Part shown: piece by piece, positions 17,006 through 25,923 of the stretch
Numbering within the stretch: the first letter of the stretch is position 1
How the letters are laid out: every line of letters begins with the position of its first letter
Assembly: GCF_009753675.1 (NCBI RefSeq)
Contig: NZ_WQLV01000002.1
Span: forward strand, 496,001 to 560,000
DNA length: 64,000 nt
Direction of reading: 5' to 3'
Origin: Parasedimentitalea huanghaiensis
GTDB taxonomy: Bacteria; Pseudomonadota; Alphaproteobacteria; Rhodobacterales; Rhodobacteraceae
Made by a program: the position numbers and the translations under genes
The notes under the pieces: generated by a model
What the model was told of the DNA's origin: nothing
Database searches by the model: none
What the model saw: only the letters and a program-made list of their open reading frames with translations

Positions 17006-17995
17006 TTAGTACTGCTCTGCTGCCGATAGGATCTGGGCGCCCAGATCGCCAGTTTTGGCGCGATATCCGTCATACACCGAAGCCGAGGCTGCTTTCCACG
17101 CGTCGATCTCTTCAGCGGTTGGGTGATAGACATTCATGCCTGCTTCCTCAGCTGCGGCATAGGCGCCAGCTTCGATCTCAGTCACCTTGTTGCGCACGGT
17201 CAGTTCTGCCATCAGCGCCGCGTCGCTCATGACCTTCTGATGCTCTGCAGACAGGCCATTCCACCAGTCAGTATTGGCTACAACGATGAATTCAATGTCT
17301 GCATGATTGGTCACGGTGATAGTGTCCATCACCTCCCACAGCTTGCGGGATTTAACACCAGATACGCCTGTCATACCAATGTCGACTGTACCACGCTGAT
17401 AGGCGAGGTACTGCTCTGAACCCGAAATCAACGTCGGTGCGCCACCCGTTGAGGTGACGAAATCACCTAAGGTTTTACCAAATACGCGTGCTTTCTTTCC
17501 AACCATATCAGCTGGTGTTTTGACTGGGCCATCTTTGGACAACATAATCGCCCCGCCATAGGCCTGCCACCACATCACTGTAGACCCTGTTTCTGCAATG
17601 GCGGCATCAATTGGCCCACGCACATCACTACCCGGCGCGGTCGCTTTGCGTACTTTTTCTTCAGAATTGAACAGGAACGGCATATAGAACACGTCCACTG
17701 CGGGTACATCGCCAACGTAACGAGTCAGTGAAGCAACGCCCATTTCGATTGCACCAGATCCAACAGCGGCTGGAACTTCTTTGTCTTTGTACAGTTGCGC
17801 ACTGTCATAAATCTCGACCGCGATTTCACCATTGGAATTTGCTTCGACCTCGGACTTGAACAGCGCAAGGTTTTGACCCAAATGACTTTTCAGCGGCAGT
17901 TGCAGTGAAATACGTGCGGTCACATCCGCTGCAAAACCTGGCACCGCAGTACCCAATGCCAGCGCGATACCCGTAAGTGTTGATGTCAGTTTCAT
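17006..17995 (-). CDS. dctP: TRAP transporter substrate-binding protein DctP
   Basis: 329-residue periplasmic binding protein. The frame continues upstream, but MKLTSTLTGIALALG at 17995 starts a clear signal peptide (ending GFAA) with GGGAGG upstream. KKARVFGKTLGDFVTSTGG carries the conserved Arg that normally pairs with a substrate carboxylate; VDIGMTGVSGVKSRKLWEVM is the usual hinge region. The substrate is therefore probably a carboxylate. It is first gene of an operon with dctQ, dctM and the lyase gene. Confidence 0.93.
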   Translation of the reverse strand: MKLTSTLTGIALALGTAVPGFAADVTARISLQLPLKSHLGQNLALFKSEVEANSNGEIAVEIYDSAQLYKDKEVPAAVGSGAIEMGVASLTRYVGDVPAVDVFYMPFLFNSEEKVRKATAPGSDVRGPIDAAIAETGSTVMWWQAYGGAIMLSKDGPVKTPADMVGKKARVFGKTLGDFVTSTGGAPTLISGSEQYLAYQRGTVDIGMTGVSGVKSRKLWEVMDTITVTNHADIEFIVVANTDWWNGLSAEHQKVMSDAALMAELTVRNKVTEIEAGAYAAAEEAGMNVYHPTAEEIDAWKAASASVYDGYRAKTGDLGAQILSAAEQY

Positions 17996-18117
17996 AAAAT
18001 TTCCTCCCAGAAAATTAGGAGGCATGATTATCAATCGTCTATTAGCCGTCAAGCACCCTGACAAAGTGGTCGAATAGCGCACGCAAAATTGGGTTCTTCC
18101 ACGCCTTTTTCCATACA

Positions 18118-18157
18118 GGTACACATTGTACCAATGTATCAATCACGATTGTATCAA
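18118..18157. promoter_or_regulatory. Operator cluster upstream of the TRAP operon
   Basis: GGTACA-CAT-TGTACC (18118-18132) is a perfect 6-bp inverted repeat with 3-base spacer, the geometry typical of FadR-type GntR operators. Overlapping and adjacent to it, TGTAYCAA appears three times (18127-18134, 18135-18142, 18150-18157). A related TGTACCGA lies at 18236-18243. The cluster is 120-160 bases upstream of dctP. No GntR gene is in the window. The 484 bases of this intergenic region also serve the divergent ugp operon. Confidence 0.5.
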
Positions 18158-18333
18158 GAAGGGGTGCTCTTGTACTGCATATGGCAGATACATTGCTCTG
18201 CATGGTCGCTCTATTGAGTCAACTCATCCGTAGATTGTACCGAATCAAAGTACAGCCATTAACCAATATCAATTTACCGTAAGAGTCCAAACCAAAAAAC
18301 AAGACCTCCCTCACCTTCGTTGTTGACTCAAAA

Positions 18334-18454
18334 GTTCATTTGAACGCAATGTGAATTCATATGAGCGTTACATAAGCGCTCTATGCTGCTTTAAGTGGGC
18401 ACATGAACCCACACATATTACAATTCAGGGGACCAGACCGCGGTTCAGATGAAC
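18334..18454. promoter_or_regulatory. Repeated operators in the ugpB promoter region
   Basis: GTTCA-TT-TGAAC (18334-18345) and GTTCA-GA-TGAAC (18443-18454) share the same perfect 5-bp dyad with 2-base spacer. A related TTCATATGAGCG at 18356-18367 is offset exactly 21 bases from TTCATTTGAACG at 18335-18346. The second perfect copy lies 25 bases upstream of the ugpB start, a position suited to repression. The DeoR-family gene ending the operon is the obvious candidate regulator (inference). Confidence 0.5.
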
Positions 18455-18479
18455 GTGGTACCGGTCGTAGGAGATCGAA

Positions 18480-19793
18480 ATGAAACTGAAATCAATTCTT
18501 TCGGCAACCACGGTTCTTGCCATGGCTGCTACCACTGCTGCGGCTGACAAGGCCGAAGTACAGTTCTGGCATGCCATGGGCGGCCAACTGGGTGAGATCG
18601 TCGATAAATTTGCTGCAGACTATAACGGTGGCTCCGATAGCTGCCAGATCAACGCTGTCTACAAAGGCAACTACACAGAAAACATGACAGCTGCCATCGC
18701 GGCCTTCCGCGCCGGTGAACAGCCGCACATCGTGCAGGTATTCGAAGTTGGCACAGCGACTATGATGGCCGCTGGTGAAAAGGGCGCGATCTATCCTGTC
18801 CACGAACTGATGGCTGACGCCGGCGTTGACTTTGACCAGTCGGCCTACCTGCCCGCCGTTGTGTCCTACTATACCGACACTGATAACAAGCTTCTGTCGA
18901 TGCCGTTCAACTCGTCAACTCCGGTTCTGTGGTACAATAAAACCGCCCTGGACGCTGCTGGTGTTGCTGTTCCAACCACATGGGATGAAGTCGAAGTTGC
19001 GGCCCGCGCACTAAAAGAAAGCGGCGTAACCAAACCATTCTCGTTTGGCTGGCAGTCCTGGTCCAACATCGAAAACTATTCAGCCTGGCACAACCTTCCG
19101 GTTGGGTCCGAAGAGAACGGTTTTGCCTCGTTGGAAACCGAATTCACCTTCAACAACGAAGCTGTTGTAAACCACATTCAGCGTATTGCTGACATGGGTA
19201 AAGAAGGCACATTTGTTTACGGTGGCCGCCGTGGCGATAGCCGTGCCCAGTTTGTGAATGGTGAAACAGCGCTCTGGATCAACTCCTCGGCCTATTATGG
19301 TGGCTTCAAGAAAGACATCACCGAGTTTGAATTTGGTCAAGCCATGTTGCCACTGGATACAGCTGTAGCAGACGCCCCGCAGAACTCGATCATTGGCGGC
19401 GCAACCCTGTGGGTTCTGCAAGGTCACGAGTCACCCGAATACGCCTGCGTTGCTGACTTCTTCCAGTTTGTGTCCGCTGCCGAGCAGCAGGCATATTGGC
19501 ACCAGGAAACCGGTTATGTGCCGATCACCAACGCTGCCTATGACCTGTCTCAAGAACAGAAGTTCTATGAATCAGATCCTATGACTGACACAGCCATCAA
19601 GCAGCTAAGCCTGAACACCCCGACCCCAGCGTCAAAGGGTGTGCGCTTTGGTAACTTTGTGCAGGTCCGTGACATCATCAACGAAGAGTTAGAAGCTGTC
19701 TGGTCGGGTCAGAAAGACGCGCAGACTGCGTTGGACGAAGCGGTTGCACGTGGCAATAAGCTGCTGCGCAAGTTCGAAGCTGCCAACAAGTGA
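18480..19793 (+). CDS. ugpB: Glycerol-3-phosphate ABC transporter binding protein UgpB
   Basis: 437-residue extracellular solute-binding protein with signal peptide (cut near TTAAA, about residue 22). EVQFWHAMGGQLGEIVDKFA at the N-terminus and ESGVTKPFSFGWQSWSNIEN in the middle match UgpB. It would bind sn-glycerol-3-phosphate or glycerophosphodiesters in the periplasm. The ATG at 18480 has GTAGGAG upstream. It begins an operon of binding protein, two permeases, ATPase, phosphodiesterase, phosphatase and regulator; an attenuator-like hairpin follows it. Confidence 0.95.
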   Translation: MKLKSILSATTVLAMAATTAAADKAEVQFWHAMGGQLGEIVDKFAADYNGGSDSCQINAVYKGNYTENMTAAIAAFRAGEQPHIVQVFEVGTATMMAAGEKGAIYPVHELMADAGVDFDQSAYLPAVVSYYTDTDNKLLSMPFNSSTPVLWYNKTALDAAGVAVPTTWDEVEVAARALKESGVTKPFSFGWQSWSNIENYSAWHNLPVGSEENGFASLETEFTFNNEAVVNHIQRIADMGKEGTFVYGGRRGDSRAQFVNGETALWINSSAYYGGFKKDITEFEFGQAMLPLDTAVADAPQNSIIGGATLWVLQGHESPEYACVADFFQFVSAAEQQAYWHQETGYVPITNAAYDLSQEQKFYESDPMTDTAIKQLSLNTPTPASKGVRFGNFVQVRDIINEELEAVWSGQKDAQTALDEAVARGNKLLRKFEAANK

Positions 19794-19813
19794 TAGCCTA
19801 GATTATCAGGCTC

Positions 19814-19843
19814 GGGAGGCCCCCTGCAGGGCCTCCCATTTTT
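19814..19843 (+). terminator. Intra-operon terminator-like hairpin after ugpB
   Basis: GGGAGGCCC (19814-19822) pairs perfectly with GGGCCTCCC (19829-19837) and is followed by ATTTTTC. It lies in the 77-base gap before ugpA and likely causes partial termination, so that UgpB is made in excess over the membrane components. Confidence 0.85.
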
Positions 19844-19870
19844 CAAGACTTCCCCCAAAGGTTCCCCCGC

Positions 19871-20752
19871 ATGCAAAAGCGTGTCGTCTTTCGCTCTCGG
19901 CTGCTGCCCTATCTACTGGTCCTCCCGCAGATCGCGATCACCCTCATTTTCTTCTTCTGGCCAGCCTATCAGGCGCTGGAAAGCTCCTTCTTCATCGAAG
20001 ATGCGTTTGGCTTTTCACGTCAATGGGTTGCGATGCAGAACTATGTCGAACTGTTCCAGGACCCTAGCTATCTTCGCTCGTTCAAAACCACACTGATCTT
20101 TGGTGTCTCGGTTGCCGTGATGGCGATGTCGATTTCACTAGGGCTGGCCGTGGCGGCAAACCGGGTGGTTAAGGCCGCGACCGGATACCGGACCATGCTG
20201 ATCTGGCCCTATGCGGTGGCCCCTGCCCTGGCTGGTGTGATCTGGTACTTCCTGATGAATCCCTCTTTGGGCATTGTGGCCTATTGGCTAAAAAATGTTG
20301 GTGTCGACTGGAACCACTACTTGAATGGGGATCAGGCACTGTTGCTGGTGATCGTCGCCGCCGCATGGAAGCAGGTGAGCTATAACTTCCTGTTCTTCCT
20401 CGCCGGGCTGCAATCGATCCCAAAATCCTTGATTGAGGCCGCAGCCATTGACCGTGCCGGACCTGTACGCCGGTTCTGGACCATTGTTTTTCCGCTGCTA
20501 ACCCCAACCACGTTTTTCTTGCTGGTAGTCAATTTGGTTTACGCATTCTTTGACACCTTTGCGCTGGTCCACGCCACCACTGAAGGCGGCCCAGTTGATG
20601 CAACATCGATCCTGGTGTTCCGGGTCTACAACACAGGCTTTATCGGCCAGGACTACGGCTCTTCAGCTGCTCAGTCCGTAATCCTGATGGGTCTGGTGAT
20701 CATGATGACCTTTGTCCAATTCAGATTTGTCGAACGCAAGGTGCAGTACTGA
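19871..20752 (+). CDS. ugpA: Glycerol-3-phosphate ABC transporter permease UgpA
   Basis: 293-residue MalF-type permease with six hydrophobic segments. The coupling EAA loop is [20 protein letters not shown] (residues about 190-210), which contacts Ugp[18 protein letters not shown] and [20 protein letters not shown] are typical of the family. It overlaps the ugpE start codon by one base. Name assigned from position after ugpB and likeness to UgpA. Confidence 0.95.
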   Translation: MQKRVVFRSRLLPYLLVLPQIAITLIFFFWPAYQALESSFFIEDAFGFSRQWVAMQNYVELFQDPSYLRSFKTTLIFGVSVAVMAMSISLGLAVAANRVVKAATGYRTMLIWPYAVAPALAGVIWYFLMNPSLGIVAYWLKNVGVDWNHYLNGDQALLLVIVAAAWKQVSYNFLFFLAGLQSIPKSLIEAAAIDRAGPVRRFWTIVFPLLTPTTFFLLVVNLVYAFFDTFALVHATTEGGPVDATSILVFRVYNTGFIGQDYGSSAAQSVILMGLVIMMTFVQFRFVERKVQY

Positions 20753-21600
20753 TGGTTGAAAATCGCCCCTTCCTGACCTTTCTCACCCATGCGGTGCTGA
20801 TCATTGGCGTCTTGTTCCTGTGCTTCCCCGTCTGGATGGCATTGGTTGCGTCAACCCATGGCCCCGAGGCTTTGAGCAGTTCTCCGATCCCGCTGTGGTT
20901 TGGTGATCGTGCTTGGGAAAACTACAGCCAACTCTTGGTTGGAGGCCTGCCCGAAGCCGGCGGTGTACCGATCGGTTCGATGATGTTCAATAGCCTGATT
21001 ATGGCGCTGGTCATCACATTCGGTAAAATCGCCATCTCCATCATCTCGGCCTACGCCATCGTGTATTTTCAGTTCCCATTCCGCATGGGTTTCTTCTGGA
21101 TGATCTTCATCACTTTGATGCTGCCGGTAGAGGTCCGCATTCTGCCGACATTTGATGTGGTGGTGAAAATGGGGATGCTAAACACCTATGCAGGTCTAAC
21201 CGTACCACTGATCGCATCGGCTACCGCCACCTTCCTGTTCCGTCAGTTCTTCCTGACGATCCCGGATGAGCTGGTCGAGGCTGCGCGTATCGACCGTGCA
21301 GGCCCTCTGCGGTTCTTCTGGGACATCCTGCTACCACTCAGCCGTACTAATATCGCGGCTTTGTTCATCATTCTGTTTATCTACGGCTGGAACCAATATC
21401 TCTGGCCCCTTCTGATCACGACCGACGAAAGCCTTTATACCGTCGTCATGGGCATCCAGCGCATGGTGAACTCGGGCGAAAGCCTGCCGGTCTGGCATTA
21501 CATCATGGGCACCGCCGTGCTGGCCATGATCCCCCCGGTAATCGTTGTCGTTGCAATGCAAAAGCTCTTTGTCAAAGGGCTGGTGGAAAGTGAGAAATAA
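20752..21600 (+). CDS. ugpE: Glycerol-3-phosphate ABC transporter permease UgpE
   Basis: 282-residue MalG-type permease with six hydrophobic segments. The EAA loop is ELVEAARIDRAGPLRFFWDI. The C-terminal segment reads IPPVIVVVAMQKLFVKGLVE, typical of UgpE. MLPVEVRILPTFDVVVKMGM is a conserved block in this family. Its stop codon directly abuts the ugpC start codon (20752-21600 then 21601), so translation is coupled. Confidence 0.95.
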   Translation: MVENRPFLTFLTHAVLIIGVLFLCFPVWMALVASTHGPEALSSSPIPLWFGDRAWENYSQLLVGGLPEAGGVPIGSMMFNSLIMALVITFGKIAISIISAYAIVYFQFPFRMGFFWMIFITLMLPVEVRILPTFDVVVKMGMLNTYAGLTVPLIASATATFLFRQFFLTIPDELVEAARIDRAGPLRFFWDILLPLSRTNIAALFIILFIYGWNQYLWPLLITTDESLYTVVMGIQRMVNSGESLPVWHYIMGTAVLAMIPPVIVVVAMQKLFVKGLVESEK

Positions 21601-22692
21601 ATGGCCACTCTAAGCATCAAATCTCTGGGCAAAGTATACCCGGGCGGTGTGACTGCGGTTTCCGACGTCAACGTCGATATTGCCGATGGTGAGTTCATCG
21701 TACTGGTCGGTCCATCCGGTTGTGGCAAGTCCACAATCCTGCGCATGATCGCCGGTCTGGAAGGCATCACCTCGGGCGATCTACAAATCGACGACCGTCG
21801 CGTGAATGACCTGGAACCCGGCGAACGTGACATCGCCATGGTGTTCCAGAACTACGCGCTATATCCGCATATGTCGGTCCGCGGAAACATGGAATATGGC
21901 CTGAAAAACGAAGGCCTGCCCAAAGCACAAATCGCAGAACGCATTGCTGAAGCAGCCCGCACCCTGCGGCTGGAGGAATTTCTGGATCGTAAGCCCGCCA
22001 ATCTGTCTGGCGGCCAACGCCAGCGGGTTGCCATGGGTCGTGCCATTGTTCGCGATCCCAAGGTTTTTCTGTTCGACGAGCCTCTGTCGAACCTTGATGC
22101 GAAACTCCGCACCCAGCTACGCGCCGAACTAAAAGCCCTTCACAAACGACTGGGCGCCACGTTTGTCTACGTTACGCATGATCAGGTCGAAGCCATGAGT
22201 CTGGCTGACCGGATTATCATCATGAGCAACGGCAAGGTTGAACAAATCGGCACGCCGATGGATCTTTACCTGCGCCCCGCCTCTCGCTTTGTTGCGGACT
22301 TCATCGGTAGCCCATCAATGAACGTTTTGGATGGCACCGTCAGCTCTGACCGCCGCAGTTTGCAGCTGAATGGCAGTCACCAGATTGACTTTGGAACCGA
22401 ATTGCCCACTGCAGCTGGCAACCAAATCGCCATCGGCATCCGCCCCGAACATCTGCATCAAAACACAGCCGGAGAGACCCGGATTGAGCTCTCAGTCGGA
22501 TTCATCGAACAATTGGGGGCCGACACAGTGGTTCATGGAACCATTGCCGGTTCGCAATCACCACTGGCAGTTCGGCTAAACGGCGTGCAGGCGCGTGACA
22601 GCGGCGACAGCATCGCACTTAGCTGTGGGCGGGATCAGATCCATCTATTTGACGGCACAACAGGTCAGCGATTGAACTGGGACAACCAATGA
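21601..22692 (+). CDS. ugpC: Glycerol-3-phosphate ABC transporter ATPase UgpC
   Basis: 363-residue MalK-type ATPase. Walker A GPSGCGKST (about residue 37), signature LSGGQRQRV, Walker B VFLFDEP, and the switch histidine in YVTHDQVEAMSLAD are all present. The C-terminal TOBE-like domain (about 240-363) includes GIRPEHLH. It powers uptake by UgpAE. It overlaps the phosphodiesterase gene by 4 bases. Confidence 0.96.
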   Translation: MATLSIKSLGKVYPGGVTAVSDVNVDIADGEFIVLVGPSGCGKSTILRMIAGLEGITSGDLQIDDRRVNDLEPGERDIAMVFQNYALYPHMSVRGNMEYGLKNEGLPKAQIAERIAEAARTLRLEEFLDRKPANLSGGQRQRVAMGRAIVRDPKVFLFDEPLSNLDAKLRTQLRAELKALHKRLGATFVYVTHDQVEAMSLADRIIIMSNGKVEQIGTPMDLYLRPASRFVADFIGSPSMNVLDGTVSSDRRSLQLNGSHQIDFGTELPTAAGNQIAIGIRPEHLHQNTAGETRIELSVGFIEQLGADTVVHGTIAGSQSPLAVRLNGVQARDSGDSIALSCGRDQIHLFDGTTGQRLNWDNQ

Positions 22693-23615
22693 CCGCAATG
22701 CCAAAAGTTTTTGGCCACCGAGGTGCCCCGGTTGCCCTGCCCGAAAACACCCTAGAAGGTTTTCAATATGCAATAGACACAGGGGCCGATGGTCTGGAGC
22801 TTGATTTGCTGCTGACCCGAGACGGCATCCCAGTGGTCACTCACAACCCTCGACTGTCAGGTGACACCACCCGCAACAGTGCAGGTGAATGGTTGCAAAG
22901 TGAGGGCCCGGCCATCAGCGCGCTGACGCTCGAGGAATTGCGACAGTTTGATGTGGGCGGCATTCGCCCCGGCAGTGATTGCGCCCGAAAGACACCACAT
23001 CAGGCGGTCCTACCCAACTGTCGCATTCCAACCCTGACCGAGTTCCTGTTGCTTATGAAAGACAACTCTACTGAGGTCGAGTTGCTGGTTGAACTGAAAC
23101 ACAGCCCCACTGCAAGTGATCAAGTCTCTGCGGATACCTTTGTTCAAATTGTTGCTGATGAGTTGCGACGCCATGGCATGGTCGAACAAAGCTATCTGCA
23201 TGCCTTTAACTGGCAGATCCTCTCAGCCGCCGCACGCAGCTATCCGCAGCTGCGCCGTTCTCATCTGTCTCTCAACCGCAGCACCCATACGGACGGAACG
23301 CTGTTCCCTGGCTCGCCTTGGCTGGATGGTCTTGATCCTGAGTTTGCAGCTCTTCCAGAGCTTCTGAGCCAATCAGGCGCGGCGATCTGGAGCCCCTACT
23401 TCCGGGACCTTGACCGCGAAAGCCTAATGCACGCGCAGGAACAGGGGCTAAAAGTAATGACCTGGACGGTCAACGACAAGGATCTCCTGCGTGCTGAACT
23501 ACAGTTGGGCGTTGATGGCATCATCACTGACGACCCCAAACTGGCGCTGGCATTGCGCGACGACGTGTCGGCAGCGCAGGGTCACACCCCCACTCTTGAG
23601 GACCAGTTGCAATGA
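22689..23615 (+). CDS. ugpQ: Glycerophosphodiester phosphodiesterase
   Basis: 308-residue GDPD TIM-barrel enzyme that splits glycerophosphodiesters to glycerol-3-phosphate and an alcohol. Catalytic and metal residues are seen in HRGAPVALPENTLEGF (His, Arg, Glu) and GLELDLLLTRDGIPVVTHN (Glu, Asp, His). The C-terminal VMTWTVNDKDLLRAELQLGV and DGIITDDP are family landmarks. No signal peptide, so it would act in the cytoplasm on imported diesters, as UgpQ does. It overlaps neighbours on both sides by 4 bases. Confidence 0.92.
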   Translation: MTAMPKVFGHRGAPVALPENTLEGFQYAIDTGADGLELDLLLTRDGIPVVTHNPRLSGDTTRNSAGEWLQSEGPAISALTLEELRQFDVGGIRPGSDCARKTPHQAVLPNCRIPTLTEFLLLMKDNSTEVELLVELKHSPTASDQVSADTFVQIVADELRRHGMVEQSYLHAFNWQILSAAARSYPQLRRSHLSLNRSTHTDGTLFPGSPWLDGLDPEFAALPELLSQSGAAIWSPYFRDLDRESLMHAQEQGLKVMTWTVNDKDLLRAELQLGVDGIITDDPKLALALRDDVSAAQGHTPTLEDQLQ

Positions 23616-24505
23616 CACCGGATCAGGCCTTTGATCGCTACGAGGAAATTCGCTGTCGCTTGCCCGCCGCGTCAAACGCCGGGGCCTGTAAGAAGATCGC
23701 AGGCCTGCATGAGTTAGATGATCAAGTAGACGTTTTTGTGTTTGATGCATTTGGTGTTCTAAACGTTGGAGAAACCCCCATTGCAGGCGCGCATGATCGG
23801 GTGCAGCAGTTGCGCGACATGGGAAAACAGGTGTTGGTGCTGACCAATGCCGCCAGTTATACCCGTGCCCAAACTCAGGCAAAATTTGCCCAGTTGGGAT
23901 TTGACTTCGCACCAGAAGAGATCATCTCGAGCCGTGATGTTTGCGAAGCACATCTCAGCATCGTCAGCCCTCATGGACCTTGGGGCGTGATCGCCCCAGC
24001 GGCCTTCAAAGCCGAAGACCTGAACGTCGACGCACAAGCGCTACTGGATGATCCGCGCGCTTACGATCGCGTTCAGGCCTTCCTGATGCTCAGCGCCGCT
24101 GACTGGAGCGCTGAACGTCAAGCCTTACTTCATGACAGCTTGCGCCGGAGGCCACGGCCCTTAGTTGTTGCAAACCCCGACCTGGTAGCCCCTCGCGAAA
24201 ATGGCCTGTCGCTTGAACCCGGTTATTTCGCCCATGATTTGCAGGACCGTTTGGGCGTCGAGGTGATTTTCCACGGCAAGCCCTTTGCCTCAGTTTACGA
24301 GACTATTGAACGGCGCCTTCCAACAATCGAACGCAAGCGTATCGCAATGGTTGGCGACACTTTGCACACCGATGTCTTAGGTGCGCGGGCGCGTGGTTGG
24401 AGTGCGGCTCTTATTAGCGATCACGGGCTGTTTGCAGGTCTGGATGTGAAAAAGTTCATCACCACCAGCGGAATTTCACCGGATTGGATTGCGCCCTCCA
24501 TTTGA
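23612..24505 (+). CDS. HAD-superfamily class IIA hydrolase (NagD-like)
   Basis: 297-residue HAD phosphatase-type protein. Motif I is VFDAFGVLN: the nucleophile Asp is kept, but the usual second Asp is Phe, as in some IIA subfamilies that have an aromatic residue here. Motif II includes LTNAAS, the class IIA cap lies between, motif III Lys is in FHGKPFASVYE, and motif IV is MVGDTLHTDVLGA. It may dephosphorylate glycerol-3-phosphate or a related ester produced by this operon, by position only. It is fourth from the end of a tightly coupled operon. Confidence 0.85.
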   Translation: MTPDQAFDRYEEIRCRLPAASNAGACKKIAGLHELDDQVDVFVFDAFGVLNVGETPIAGAHDRVQQLRDMGKQVLVLTNAASYTRAQTQAKFAQLGFDFAPEEIISSRDVCEAHLSIVSPHGPWGVIAPAAFKAEDLNVDAQALLDDPRAYDRVQAFLMLSAADWSAERQALLHDSLRRRPRPLVVANPDLVAPRENGLSLEPGYFAHDLQDRLGVEVIFHGKPFASVYETIERRLPTIERKRIAMVGDTLHTDVLGARARGWSAALISDHGLFAGLDVKKFITTSGISPDWIAPSI

Positions 24506-24535
24506 CAAGACATTTTATCTAGGCAATGCAAAGTC

Positions 24536-25315
24536 ATGGACACTCTTTCCGATCTTAACGACCGTCAGCGCCAAATCGTTGAACAATTGCGCGGCGAAGG
24601 CTTGCTGTCGATTAATGACCTGGCCGAGTTTTTTTCGGTCGCCACCCAAACCATTCGGCGCGATATCAATGATCTTTGCGATCAGGGGCTGGCGCGACGC
24701 GTTCACGGTGGCGTTGCGCCACCTTCGAACCCAGTGAATCTCAACTTTCGGTCACGGGCAATTCTGAATGAACAGGTCAAGCGCGCCATCGCACGCACCG
24801 CCGCCGACCGGATACCAGCTGGATCAACCGTATTGTTGGGTATTGGCACAACCATTCAATATGTAGCCGAGGCTCTGGCACAGACGCCAGATACCACCAT
24901 CGTCACCAATAACCTCGAGGTAGCCCGCCTACTCTGCAACGCCCCCTCCTGCGAAGTGCATATGGTTGCCGGGATGCTGCGCCCAGAGGATCGCGACCTT
25001 GTTGGTAGCTCGGTTTTGAACGGCTATAGCCGTTTTGCTGCGGATTATGGTGTAGTTGGCGCGGGCTCTCTCGATGCAGAGTTTGGTTTGCTGGACTTCA
25101 AGCAGTTCGATGCCGAGGTTAGTAATGTAATTCAAACCAATGCTCGCCAAGTGATATGCGTCGCTGATCACAGCAAGTGGAACCGCGGAGCATCACATCG
25201 GGTGGCCGCGTTTTCGCAGGTAGACGAGTTTGTCACTGACAGACTCCCGGAAGCCTTCGATCTGGCCCGCACCGCTCCCAATGTCGAACTCCACCTCGCC
25301 CCGTCTGGGATTTGA
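24536..25315 (+). CDS. DeoR-family transcriptional regulator (GlpR-like)
   Basis: 259-residue DeoR regulator. The N-terminal HTH is at about residues 6-58: LLSINDLAEFFSVATQTIRR then DINDLCDQGLARRVHGGVA. The sugar-phosphate-sensing domain has STVLLGIGTTIQYVAEAL and VTNNLEVARLL. GlpR-like members respond to glycerol-3-phosphate, which fits the operon. It is 30 bases downstream of the HAD gene and likely represses the operon via the GTTCA-NN-TGAAC sites (inference). Confidence 0.9.
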   Translation: MDTLSDLNDRQRQIVEQLRGEGLLSINDLAEFFSVATQTIRRDINDLCDQGLARRVHGGVAPPSNPVNLNFRSRAILNEQVKRAIARTAADRIPAGSTVLLGIGTTIQYVAEALAQTPDTTIVTNNLEVARLLCNAPSCEVHMVAGMLRPEDRDLVGSSVLNGYSRFAADYGVVGAGSLDAEFGLLDFKQFDAEVSNVIQTNARQVICVADHSKWNRGASHRVAAFSQVDEFVTDRLPEAFDLARTAPNVELHLAPSGI

Positions 25316-25356
25316 GTATTTTTGGCAAAAAGAAGCCTTCGGTCGCGCAATCACCT

Positions 25357-25914
25357 CTAGTGAACGTCATTCTGGTGCGCGGGGACTGTAGACAAATCTA
25401 TAGCTAAAGAACTTGCCCACTTACATTTCCGACCATCACGCGTTGCGATGATCCGGTCTTCAACGTGGCCTGCCTCCCAAACAGCTACGCATTCCAATCC
25501 AAGACACTCACTTAAAAGCGCTGGCTGTTTCCAGTTCTGATCCTCAAATTCCGAATGATAAAGAGATAGAGCACCGGTATTTGTGTCCTGCATAAAACGG
25601 TATTCTTCATGGAGCACATCGCTCCGAGGCTCAACCCGGCCGATTTTCAGCCAGTACCCTTTGCTGATAACATCTTGATAGACAAAGGATTTGAACAAAA
25701 TCGGGAGGTGAATGATGTCCTCTATTGATGGGGGGACCGAGAAGCATCCTTCAAAAACCGCAACGACATACTCTTCGCCTAATTGCCCATAGGCCCAGCA
25801 GTTTTCACCTAGTGGAATCTCAACCAGCGCACCAGCCTGCCATCGCTGTCGCTTGGTGGGTAGCCCTCTTTGAGCCCTTAAATTTATTTTTTGTCCATAC
25901 CTTATGCATCGCAT
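25357..25914 (-). CDS. Imm26-like protein (orphan)
   Basis: About 185 residues. ALVEIPLGENCWAYGQLGEE followed by YVVAVFEGCF resembles the opening of Imm26 immunity proteins, which neutralise polymorphic toxins and start with a similar EIPL-x-YG module. The rest (acidic, Trp-rich, no signal peptide or membrane segment) is not recognised. The start is uncertain: ATG at 25914 or TTG at 25923. No toxin gene or secretion genes sit next to it. The family call is from memory of motifs and is tentative. Confidence 0.5.
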   Translation of the reverse strand: MRCIRYGQKINLRAQRGLPTKRQRWQAGALVEIPLGENCWAYGQLGEEYVVAVFEGCFSVPPSIEDIIHLPILFKSFVYQDVISKGYWLKIGRVEPRSDVLHEEYRFMQDTNTGALSLYHSEFEDQNWKQPALLSECLGLECVAVWEAGHVEDRIIATRDGRKCKWASSLAIDLSTVPAHQNDVH

Positions 25915-25923
25915 GTGGAACAA

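Noticed and set aside
17996-18479. PhoB-type boxes in front of the ugp operon
   Set aside because: No pair of CTGTCAT-like repeats at 11-base spacing was found.
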